From contig NC_089447.1 of the NCBI RefSeq assembly GCF_026210795.1, positions 3,970,501 through 4,034,500 on the forward strand: a stretch of DNA of 64,000 nt, in the 5' to 3' direction. Shown piece by piece: positions 1 through 10,345 of the stretch (the stretch's first letter is position 1; each line of letters starts with the position of its first letter). A program made the translations under genes and the position numbers. The notes under the pieces were generated by a model. The model ran no database searches and was not told where the DNA came from. It worked only from the letters and a program-made list of their open reading frames with translations. This DNA is from Rhizophagus irregularis (Eukaryota; Glomeromycota; Glomeromycetes; Glomerales; Glomeraceae).

Positions 1-2918
1 GAGAGGATCGTTCAACTACTATTCATATGAATGTCCCCGTAAGTGAAATAATTGATTTTTTTTTTTTGAAGTCGTTTAAAAAAAAATTATAATTAATAAT
101 GTTTGATTTTCTTGATTATTTTTTACTCAGAGAAATGCAAGAACGATAAGAAATACTGCACTATTTGAAGTTGTGTGTTTTATTGTCGTATCATTATATT
201 TGGGACCATTCACGTATGTAATTATACAAATTAATTGTGAAAAAAAAAACGTAATTATTAAATTTATTTATTATATTTTATAGGAAGGATCTCACTGTTC
301 ATCTTCCCGTATATATTGCACATTCCGCGTCTTTACAACCGGCTCCTATAGCTGATGCAGACTTGAACGTATTTCCAAATCATTATAATATGATGGATGA
401 AAATGCAGAATTTTTTGTTGAAGATACGAGACAAGATGATGATGATGTTTTAGGTTTAGTTTCAACGCCAGTAAATATTCCAAAAAAGGGTGGTAGAGTA
501 CTTCCTTGGTCAAATGAAGAAGATGATAGTCGTGGACATTATTCTCCTGCAAAAGGTTCTGCTGGATCATATATATTTGGTTCTGCAAGTCCAAAGAAAC
601 TTGGATCTTTTGCATCATCTTTGCTTGGAAGGCCCAAACAAATGTCACCACCGAATCCATCGAAACTTATCGCAAAATCACCCCCATTAGCTCCTGCATC
701 ACCTTATGCATATATTCCAGCTATCGAACGTGTTAGATATCTTTCTTTTTCAACACAAGAACAAGGTGCTATACAAAAACGTCCTTTTGCTGCAACTTCA
801 GGATTGGGAGGTATCGGACAACATAATGGATCACAAGTATCACAAGTATCACCGCCTACTTCGGAATATGAATTTATCAATGCACCATCCGAACCATCAA
901 AAAATATTCAAACATGGCTTGATAAACAACAGAACGATAATCAATCTGAAGGATCAAGTCCAGCTTTATCAGAAGGTAGTGAGCCTGTTGTTACACCTAG
1001 TGGAAAATCTCCTTGGGCACATATTAATCAAACACAGGAAATTGCAAATAGTCAAGATCCAACACAAAATTTTGATTTCTCATCAGAATCATTTAAACGA
1101 ACTGACAATATAGCATCTTCACCTCCTGGTCCTTCGGGGTTAACATTATTAATGAAACAAAAAGCACAAATGCCTAGAATTCAAGATAATATGTTTGAAG
1201 ATATAGTATCTACAACAAGCAATGATACGTATGGTGCTTACGAAAATGTACCTAAAGGTCGTCCTTTACCAACACCAACACCAACACCAAAACCTAAAGA
1301 ACCTGAGGTTAATAATGAGAAAAAACCAGACTTTGTTCAAGTTCCTGGGCTTGAACAAGAAAAATCTAAATCCAGTAATACTAATGATGCTGTTAATGGT
1401 GGGGGAAATTTATCATCATTATTTAAATGGGGTACTTCTTGGATTGGATACGGAAATGGTGGATCTAATAATCAATCTCAAACTTCTTTTGAATCAAATG
1501 AGAAAACTTTATTACAAAATATCGAAGAGAATACGTCAAATGAAAATCCAAAGAATAGACCACGTAGGCAACTTCCACCACCACCAACAACAACTACAAC
1601 AACAGCAGCAGCTACAAATAACATTACGGATAATGCATCAGTTATTACTACGCAAGATGAAAACCAAGTTCCTAAAACAAGACCACGTCGTAGCCTTCCT
1701 GCACCTCCAAGTTCTGTTCCACAGAAGCCAATAACACCTAATAATCCAATAATAGAGGAAGAGGAAAATACTTCTAATTATATTTCAAATTCACCACCTC
1801 GTAATGATATCACCAAACCATTAAATGTTGAACAAATAAACAAAATTACGCCCGTAACAACAGAACAGAAATCACCTTTGAAAGTTACATCACCTGAACA
1901 ATCAAGTCCACCGAAACGTTCATATCTTGCTGGTATACCAATAAATAAGGCATCGATTTTCGCTGCTTTAGGACAAAAACCTTTGGGAATGTCATCAACA
2001 CCACCTCCTGCTCCGGTAGTATCTCCAAAGAAAGCTTCACCGGTAGTTTTAAGTACTAGCCCACCAAAACAATTTAACGTTAAACGTAAACCAGTTGAAC
2101 TTAATTCTCTTCTAAAAAATAATCCTGAAATAGAAATGATTAAGAATGAGTTAAAAACATCCGAGAATTCAAATGAAATTGAAAATAGTAACGAAAATAT
2201 TCAATTACCAACTACTAATAAAGTAACTTCCCCTACTAAATATAAACTTGCTATTCCACCGCCTGTACCACAAAAATCTATTTCAAAATCTACCAAGGCT
2301 ACATCAGTTACATCCCCTATCCCTATTGACAATAAGAATAATGAAACAAATTCCTCAATCCCTATTGACAATAAGAATAATGAAACAAATTCCTCTATTC
2401 CTATTGACAATAAGAATAATGAAACAAATTCCTCTATTCCTATTGACAATAAGAATAATGAAACAAATTCCTCTATTCCTATTGACAATAAGAATAATGA
2501 AACAAATTCCTCTATTCCTATTGACAATAAGAATAATGAAACAAATTCCTCTATTCCTATTGATAATAAGAATAACGAAACAAATTCCCCTATCCCTATT
2601 GATGATAAAAATAACGAAACAAAATTATCACCTCCTAATTCTCCAATTGATCCTAAAAAAGTATTAGCGGCTCCGACAACTTATATAAATACTACAATCG
2701 CTAAACCAATTGTAGCATCAAATGAAAAGAACAATTTAGAAGAAAGACTTTTAATCACTAATAATAATAATAAAAAGAAAAGAAATAATGAAAACACGGA
2801 AGAAGAAGGTAAATTAACAGCAAAGATTACAGAACCACCAAAATCTGTATTATCACCTAGATTACAAGATTATATTAATAATTATAATAAAGCTACTATG
2901 GGAGTAGATAAAAATTAA
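1..2918 (+). CDS. Arrestin-like protein, C-terminal part (5' end outside window)
   Basis: Three exons are visible: 1..38, 131..213 and 284..2918, joined by GTAAGT and GTATGT donors and two AG acceptors, with phases that agree. The spliced frame begins inside the gene and gives beta-strand text including LGPFTKDLTVHLPVYIAHS, which resembles the last strands of an arrestin C-domain. About 850 residues of low-complexity tail follow, rich in P, S, T and N, with two RPRR-x-LPxPP segments that look like SH3 ligands and eight tandem 13-residue repeats at 2319..2630. Alpha-arrestins are cytoplasmic adaptors that link membrane cargo to ubiquitin ligases; that role is family knowledge. I see no PPxY motif. 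The first in-frame ATG after the splice is not the true start. The domain call is moderate; the long coding exon is secure. Confidence 0.62.
2319..2630 (+). repeat. 39-bp in-frame tandem repeat, 8 copies
   Basis: Eight head-to-tail copies of a 39-bp unit encode IPIDNKNNETNSS. The central copies are almost identical in DNA. The last two have drifted (NSP, then IDD and KLS), so the array appears to grow or be homogenised from within. It stays in frame in the tail of the arrestin-like protein. Confidence 0.95.
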
Positions 2919-3862
2919 CACAAATGTAAAAAAAATCACATCTGGGGTTGTTGGGAAATAGAGAAATTATTACGGACTCTTTTAAAAAAATATTTTATTT
3001 AGTTTATTATTAATGTATTGTTTTTTTTTTGTATTATAATTTTACCAGATGTACTATAATATCACCTGATTACTGTAATAAAAAAAAATCCTAATATTTT
3101 TTTCACTGTAATTAATATATTAAAAAACACAACAAATTTTAAACCTATCATATTGAGTGTACTGTAAATATATTAGTGCGCTTTTAATTATCGATAGATT
3201 TGGCTGAGTCAAGAGAGGCTGGAAAGATCGGAAAAACTTTTTAGGTATTCCCTTAAGTTTATCCTATCAATTGCTGTGTTTAGTATAAACAATTCGACGA
3301 TAATTACCTATTTTATTAACAAGTTTGTAAGCATCGATGGGGAAAAAAGGCAAGGTTGGGTACGTTTTTCTACTATTCGTAGATCAAGAAGCCAATTTTC
3401 TTTTTATGTTGTAGTCTTTACGTTTAATAAAATCGAGACGCAATCTTAAAAAAAAATCATAATGTTACACAAAAATTTCGAAAGTTGTACAGTACAAGTT
3501 TATTCCGCTTGAAAATCTCCCTCTCCTCTTTACTTTTTTTATGCGAATCATATTCGAAAAGTACCCCTGATTTTTTTAAAAAGAAAGAAAAAAGCTCAAG
3601 GAACAATGAGAATAACTATTAACCCAACCAAATATGTAAGAGATATGTCTTGTATTACGGTATTACCATTTGTTGTAAAGAAATATTTTTTTTTCATAGT
3701 TGGCGTCAATCTCAAAAAAATTAATGATTGGCTTATTTTTATACCTATTTATGGAACATTTCTCCGTTTAATTCTTTAATAAACATTATAAAAGGATACC
3801 CAATATTTTGGATTTAATCATGACAATTTTTTTTTTTTACTTTTTTTAATCCGATAAAAAAA
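2919..3862. other. Intergenic, AT-rich
   Basis: 3' flank of the arrestin-like gene and promoter side of the phosphatase gene. Poly-A and poly-T tracts are common. Apart from the TATA element near its right end I see no gene or repeat. Confidence 0.6.
3787..3794 (+). promoter_or_regulatory. TATA box of the acid phosphatase gene
   Basis: TATAAAAG lies 76 bp upstream of the ATG at 3863 in a gene-free stretch, a usual distance for a fungal TATA element. Inferred from motif and position only. Confidence 0.5.
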
Positions 3863-5153
3863 ATGAAGCCGTGTTTATTACATGTAGTTCTTGTCATATT
3901 ATATATCTTATTAACGACGTTACCGATCAATACGAATTCTCTTACGGGTGATTTGGTTGAACCTATTGATAAACCTTTTGTAGAAAATTATGAAAACAAA
4001 GAGTTAAATTTCATAACCGTTGGTGATTGGGGTTATGAAGGGACTGAACCAGGTCAAACAGTTACAAATCAATATAAAGTAGCTAAGGCTATGGAAGCAT
4101 GGGCTCAATATTATCATGATGATTTTGTTTTAAATACCGGTGGTAAATAGATTATTGTTTTTAAATGCGAATTTATGGATTATATGATTTAAAATATATT
4201 TTTTATTTGTATATATATTTAGATAATTTTTATATTAGTTATGTTGGAGATCACGAAGGGGTTACAAGTGTAGATGATCCAAAATGGAATAGAATATGGA
4301 AAGGTGTATATAAAGGAAGATTAGCTGAAATCCCTTGGTATACTATAGCAGGAAACCATGATTGGTAAGTAATTGAATTAATTTTATTCATTTATTTTTC
4401 TTTATGGGATTTAACTCACAAATATAAATGCGTTTAGGTATAATAATATTACGGCTCAAGTTGATTATAGTTTAAATTATGATTCTCGTTTCTTTTTACC
4501 ATCAACATATTATGTTCGTGAATCATACATTGGTCCAGATAAAACGAAAATTGCATGGATTCATATTGATACAGATATTTTCTATTATAATTCGACAGAT
4601 CTTGAAGAAACAGAAAAAATACCTTTGAAACAACAATTGAAAAAATTTGGATGGGATAGTTTACAAGCAAAGGAAGATAAATTAAAATGGATAGAAGATA
4701 GATTAGTTGAACAACAAAATTCAAAATGGATAATCGTTGTTGGTAAATAAATATATAATTGAAATAATTTCTTTTAATGCAATAATATTTTTAAAAAAAT
4801 TACATTTATTTTTAGGTCATCATCCTCTTGTTGGTTTGTGTGCAATGCAATATTATATGGTAAGGTTGAGACCGCTTTTCGAAAAATATCGTGTAGCGGC
4901 TTATTTCTCAGGACATGCACATACTTTACAATTAGAATTGGCAAAACTTGGTCAACCTGTTACATACTTCTTGTCAGGAGCTGGTAGTAGAATGGAAGAA
5001 AGGTGTCCTGGACAAGATTGGGGTGTACCAGATAAAGTATTGGGATTCTTACATACTACTATAAATGATACTGTAATGACCTATGAATATGTTGATTCCA
5101 CAACTCTTGAACCTAAAGTAGTTTATAAAGGACATGTTTATCCTAGATATTAA
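3863..5153 (+). CDS. Secreted purple acid phosphatase (TRAP/ACP5-like metallophosphoesterase)
   Basis: Four exons (3863..4142, 4223..4364, 4438..4742, 4816..5153) splice with matching phases into 354 residues. The N-terminus has a hydrophobic signal peptide (about residues 1-26). All metal-binding blocks of purple acid phosphatases appear in order: GDWGY, GDNFY (created across intron 1), GNHD (at the intron 2 edge), GHHP (split by intron 3) and GHAH. Length matches the small animal-type TRAP class, not the larger plant or Aspergillus type. Known chemistry is hydrolysis of phosphomonoesters at an Fe-metal centre. The signal peptide and lack of another membrane segment suggest a secreted or vacuolar enzyme; a part in phosphate release would fit a mycorrhizal fungus but is inference. 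No frame break. Confidence 0.92.
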
Positions 5154-6177
5154 TTAATTTATTCTAGAGCCTATATATAAATATTATATCTTATTTAATC
5201 ATAATAAATTATTTTTAACACAAAATTATGAAGATTATGTCTTCGGAGTTAGTAATTGCAAATATCCAACCTATTTTTGGATGCCGATTTTTAATTACTA
5301 AAATATTTTTAAATTATGACATAAAATCACTGCGCTTAATGACATTCACGTTTCAAATTACATTCACGTTTCAAATTATTAAAGGGTTCTCAAAGGATAA
5401 AAAGAAAGACTCTTGCGTTAAATAACATTTTTGTATGGCATATGTTGCAAATCTTTTTGTTACGCACCTTGTCTGATAGGTCTATTTGTCACACTTACTA
5501 CTCACTTACTGCATACATAACAAATAATATATGCCAATCGGCATGCGATGTTTAAATTTGGATCATAAGAAAACATGAATGCTGCTTATTTAGGAAGCAA
5601 TGAGAATATATAAGTAAACTTATCAAAGAAGTGTTCCGGAAAAGGTTTTCCGTCATGCAATAATGACACATTTTTTATCATGAAAATTAGTTAATCTCTA
5701 ATAAAATTGAATGATTAATGTCTGTCAAAACTGACATATAATTTAAATAATAAACTTTGAGTATATAACCTGTTTAATTCTTTTTCATAAGTATCAGCTG
5801 TTCATATTGTTCATATCATGGAACTTTCTTCCGTTTCTTCCGTAAACAAATTTGTCACTCCGTTTTCGTGTAACTGTTATGATGTTAGTTTTTTTTTGTA
5901 TTTTCATAACTAGCTCGTAAATAGCTATAAAAACAAATAAAAATGTAATAAAAATATTCATGGTACGAACCGCAAGATCATTGGACTATTTTTTATTTTG
6001 GGAAAAATATGCAAAAACAATTGTTCTTAATTTAGTTAGTACGACAAATCTATCTTCGCCTAATGAATAAATACAAAGGATAAAACATAATAAAAATGAG
6101 TACTTTCCTGTTTTTACTTTTTCCCAAAAAGCAACCTGGGTATTTCTATTATTGTAAATAATTTGAAAGCGAAAATT
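5154..6177. other. Intergenic, no gene seen
   Basis: AT-rich. A 65-codon open frame near 5228..5425 has no recognisable features and contains a direct repeat of about 17 bp near 5341-5378; I do not regard it as a gene. Confidence 0.5.
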
Positions 6178-7727
6178 ATGTTGAAAAAATTTTCGACATA
6201 TTACATATTCATATTATTTCAAAAAATAAATTGTAGAGGAGTATTACCTTCACAAAGATATTTACACACTGTCACATTAATTGATAATAATTTATATATT
6301 ATAGGAGGTCAATATTTAACTGATACTTCTATTGAAATTATCGGAAAAGAATTCATTTGTCTTGATGTATCTAACCCATTTAATACTTGGGAATTATCGT
6401 GGGAAAACTTGACAGATATTAATATGGTTCCACCACATATAGGTGCTGCATCCGCTCAAAGCGTTGCAAATATGTTCTTATATGGAGGAATTTCTACTAA
6501 TAATGATGAAAAAGATTTAGTTTATATATTTGATACGCGAGGTAATTCAACTAATTCATGGATCACTTTAAACGCAATCGGAAAAACAAATAAAGCATTC
6601 TTAACTTCTATTGATAATGATGGAAAAATGTATTTATTTGGTGGGAAAAACAAGCTAAATGATGAAATATTAAATGATATGCTCATATTTGATACCATAA
6701 CTTTAACTTTCACAAGCGGAAGCTTAGTTAACGCACTTCTATGAGAACTGATTACGGTGCTGTTTTGTTACCAAATAAAAACATTATTTATTTAGGTAAT
6801 TATGATTTTGGTTAGAAGTAACTTTAAAAATTATTTTATATATTTATATATTCAACAAACTTACTTATTAACAGGTGGCTCCATAATTAATAATGAACCT
6901 TTAACGTTAAATGAGGTAAGATTACGTTATTTTTGTTTATCGTGCAAGTTTGTGTAACATTACAATTGATCAAAATAATTCTTAACAGGTATATTTATAT
7001 GATACAATCCAAGATAATTGGAGTATAAAAGTAAGTTTATGAAGTCTTTTTATATTATAGTTGACTTAGAATTTTTAAAAAAATTAGGTTTCTCAAAGAA
7101 TTAGTTTATGATACAATGATTTATTAATTTACAGACAACTTCAGGATACATACCTTCTCGAAGATTTGCTTTTTCCGCTGTACTTTGTGAGCATTTTTAT
7201 ATATGATGTTACTAAAGCATTTTTAGTCAATATATTAACGTTAACATTATTATTTATTTGAAGCGCTAGATGGCCAAAAAATAATCATTTTTGGAGGAAA
7301 GTGGACGACAAATCTTACAGCACTTTATGAGTTAGATTTAACAAATTTTAATTGGTATATTCCAAAAGTTTCTGGACAAATTCAAGATCCAAGGTATTGG
7401 CATAAAGCGAATGTTATTGGAAAATACATGGTTATATCATTTGGTAATAAATATATGATGAAATTTTTTTTTTTGATTTTTACTAATAAAAAAAATGTTT
7501 TTTAATTATTAATAGGGTGCTGTTATGATCAATCAATTGAAAGTGATATTTTATTACTTGATATTAGTAATGATCAAGAATATGTATGGACAACAAATTT
7601 TGAGCCACATTTACCCTCTCCATTACCGACACAAGTACCGACACAAGAAGTAATATCATTACGACCCTTTCCCTCGTCGGCAGTATTAAGTCCTATTATG
7701 GGAACATCAATTACTGTTTTCTATTAA
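6178..7727 (+). pseudogene. Secreted kelch-repeat protein gene with frame breaks
   Basis: Six exons (6178..6795, 6875..6915, 6989..7030, 7135..7186, 7270..7443, 7516..7727). The ATG at 6178 gives a signal peptide (MLKKFSTYYIFILFQKINC). Kelch blades follow, each with a hydrophobic strand and a GG pair: LYIIGGQ, MFLYGG, MYLFGG, IIYLGG, IIIFGGKW. Splice phases agree except inside exon 1, where the frame must shift by one base near 6735 to pass from FTSGSLVNA to RTDYGAVLLPN. A second shift near 7718 would replace the stop with LLTIICIYAYKW, a membrane segment with basic flank. A further open frame of about 28 codons ends at 8055 and looks like an acidic cytoplasmic tail. Such proteins are usually single-pass membrane proteins. 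It is decayed, or this assembly carries indel errors. Confidence 0.7.
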
Positions 7728-8661
7728 CAATTATATGTATTTACGCATATAAATGGACTAAATTGATCAGAAATATGCCAACAACAAATCCGTAAACATA
7801 TCATTATATCATTTTTGATTCACGCACAGAAATTTCACCACTGTACATATTACGCATAACGCATTAGATTACAATTTAAAAGCACAACACACAAACGCAT
7901 TTTATTTTAAGTCTCTTTATAATTAAAGAGAATCATCATAATTCAATTCATCATTTCTTTTCGTTAATTTAGAACCTATATACACAAGCAGGCTTGATAA
8001 ACCGGATTCACCCGTTCAATTAGAAGAATCTGATATACCGATATATCGAAATTAATTTATATATTGTGTAATATAAATCTGTTCCGGAATATTAAAGGTT
8101 CTTACAATAAAAAAAATAGAATTATACAAATTTTTTTTTTTAAAAAAAAGAACGTAGATTAAATAAGATCCTATGAGTAACACTTTGCGTTAATTTATTA
8201 TAATTTGTAATAAATTGGGAAAAGAAAATTATAACAGAGAAATCGAACAAATCTCTGATAACTGGTAAGGTCGCACTAATCCGATATTTTAAGTTATTAT
8301 ACTGTACAATAATCTCATCTTCAAATTATATTTAAGCTAAAAATGAATAAATTATTAAACTATCTAAAATCAAATCTATCATCAAGCAAAATTACTAACT
8401 TCAAATTCGAATTTTTTTTTGTTCCAATAGACTGCTTATAATATGAACAACTCATATTGGCAATAAAATTGTTGATTATAATCACATGTTATTTTTCTCA
8501 TCGAACACATGATATCGATTCATTAGTAATACAGTGTAGCTATAAATATATTCGTTCAACAAGTAGATCTTCCGTAAGAGTAGGGTGGGTGTTACATTAA
8601 CATCGCAAATCAATTAAATGAACGGACACATAACTCCGTAAAAAAAATTTTTCTTTTTAAG
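7728..8661. other. Kelch 3' remnant and promoter side of the next gene
   Basis: Contains the shifted kelch transmembrane frame (to about 7792) and a possible last exon (about 7973..8055, ending SDIPIYRN). From 8056 to 8661 there is only AT-rich sequence. Confidence 0.45.
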
Positions 8662-8737
8662 ATGACTGAATCAAAATTTAGCGTAGCGATATTTTGGCTT
8701 TACTGGGTATCCGCTCTTTCTAAATATATTCCAGGCG

Positions 8738-9490
8738 TAGGGAATTGAGTCGACACCCAAAATCATTGTTCGATTAATTGGTTAAAATTTTTTAGGCAAG
8801 ATCGACCAAAATCGACTAACAAGCTGTAATCGATTAAAGTTCGATTAAGTACACTCGATCTAATAAAATCGAACAATTAATCGAACAATTAATCGATTAA
8901 ATGTCATAAATAATTAGTATTTTATTAGTAAATTAAAAATTAATAAAAATAAAAATAATAGATTATATAAATTTTATGCAGTTTTATACTTTCGCATTAT
9001 TTATTTATAATATATATTAATAATACACACGCCCGTCTGTTTTCTCTACAAAGTAATCCCATTTTATTTGCAGTTTTTGGTATAATTTGTGGTTCTTGTT
9101 CATCTGTAATATCACTTGCCAAACGTTTTGATGTGTGTAAAGATTCAGTGGAACTATTTGCACGTTTTGGAGGCATTATTTACGTTAAAAGAGTTTATTA
9201 ATACTATAAGCAGGGAGGGTAAAAGAAAGAAACTTTCTTGTTACAAAGAAAAATTAGCAAAGTTGCTATTTTAAGATTTTATCATGTTTATTTAACCAAT
9301 TTATCGTTAAAGCATGGTTAATTATTTTAATCGATTTATTTTATTCGAGTATTATATAATCGATTTTACGTGTTTCGATTATACGTTGATCGATTTTAAT
9401 TTTTCGAGTACTCGATACACAAAATCATTAGTCGAGTCACTTAACTTGATCGACCATGATCGATTTTGAATTGGTCGACTCAATTCCCTA
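8738..9490. mobile_element. hAT DNA transposon, internally deleted (753 bp)
   Basis: Ends are an inverted repeat TAGGGAATTGAGTCGAC / GTCGACTCAATTCCCTA, flanked by TCCAGGCG on both sides (8730..8737, 9491..9498). An 8-bp duplication with TAGGG ends is typical of hAT elements. Subterminal DNA is full of TCGATTAA-like motifs in both orientations, possible transposase binding sites. A 59-codon minus-strand frame inside looks like the start of a transposase, so this is a deletion derivative that cannot move alone. Confidence 0.9.
8997..9176 (-). pseudogene. Remnant N-terminus of hAT transposase
   Basis: Minus-strand frame of 59 codons starting MPPKRANSSTESLHTSKR and ending at a stop. The basic, Ser/Thr-rich start inside a hAT-type element suggests the beginning of its transposase; no BED finger or catalytic core follows, as expected after an internal deletion. 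The function is inferred from position only. Confidence 0.4.
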
Positions 9491-10345
9491 TCCAGGCGTA
9501 TTCTATTGGGAAAACATAAATGAAGCTATATTGCAAATACCTTTTATACGTTTGCTTAGTAATGCTTATAGTATAAACTTGGGTTTATTCTCCGCACTCA
9601 TTGACAGAGAATATTGGATTCCAGCAGAAAATGATATGAGAAAACCGCCAAAGCTTTTGAGAAACCATATATATCATAATAAAATTGATACAGATATTTA
9701 TCGTACTGCTGGACTTCCCAAGAAGAACTGGTTCTTGGTGGGAAAATTAAAAAAAGGAGCTCCGGGACCTCTTGCAGCTTGTTGGGAAATTAATAGGGAG
9801 GGAGATATACATTATGAAAACTGGTCATCTTGGAATGATGACCCTTGGCTCGAAAATGGTTTTCAACAGTTTGAACCAATTGGACTATCTGGAACTGTCA
9901 TAATGACACTAGTATGTATGTCAACCGTCATATTCATAGGTGCATACGAAGGAGTTATGGGTTGGTCAATTCTCCTATCATTATATGCATTTTTCTTTCC
10001 TGGTATGAGTGATCTTTTGTGGCATTGTACGATCGGAACTTTGATAGGAGCAGCTCGCGAAGGGAAATTCAATCAATTTCGACTCTGGTGGTATCGTGTA
10101 CGTTTAGCCCTTAGTGCATTTCTCTGTTTGTTATGCTTTCATGCCCATTTGCATTCTTATTGACATTAATTACTGACAAAGCCACAATTATCGATTGGCT
10201 TACCGTTATAAATGCTATCATTATTTGGTTTACTCCTGGATGTTGTGCCATAAGACGCACATGGTTTCTGTTTTCATCATCCTGCATATTTTTCGCATGG
10301 CATCATTATTTTGGAAGTGTTCTTGATTTGGTTCAATTAGCATAA

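Larger units (their letters stand above)
8662..10345 (+). pseudogene. Multi-pass membrane protein gene split by a hAT insertion
   Basis: ATG at 8662 opens MTESKFSVAIFWLYWVSA and runs to 8737, where a 753-bp element with an 8-bp target duplication intervenes. Removing the element and one duplication copy joins codon g|ta exactly and continues YIPGVFYWENINEA. The frame then runs through long hydrophobic stretches (about 9880-10060 and 10100-10345, several membrane helices). Near 10125 a one-base shift is needed to pass from RLALSAF into MLSCPFAFLLTLITDK, ending at 10345 with LVQLA. So the gene carries an insertion and one frame break. I do not recognise the family. It resembles the seven-helix genes nearby only in being hydrophobic and Trp-rich. 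Confidence 0.7.
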
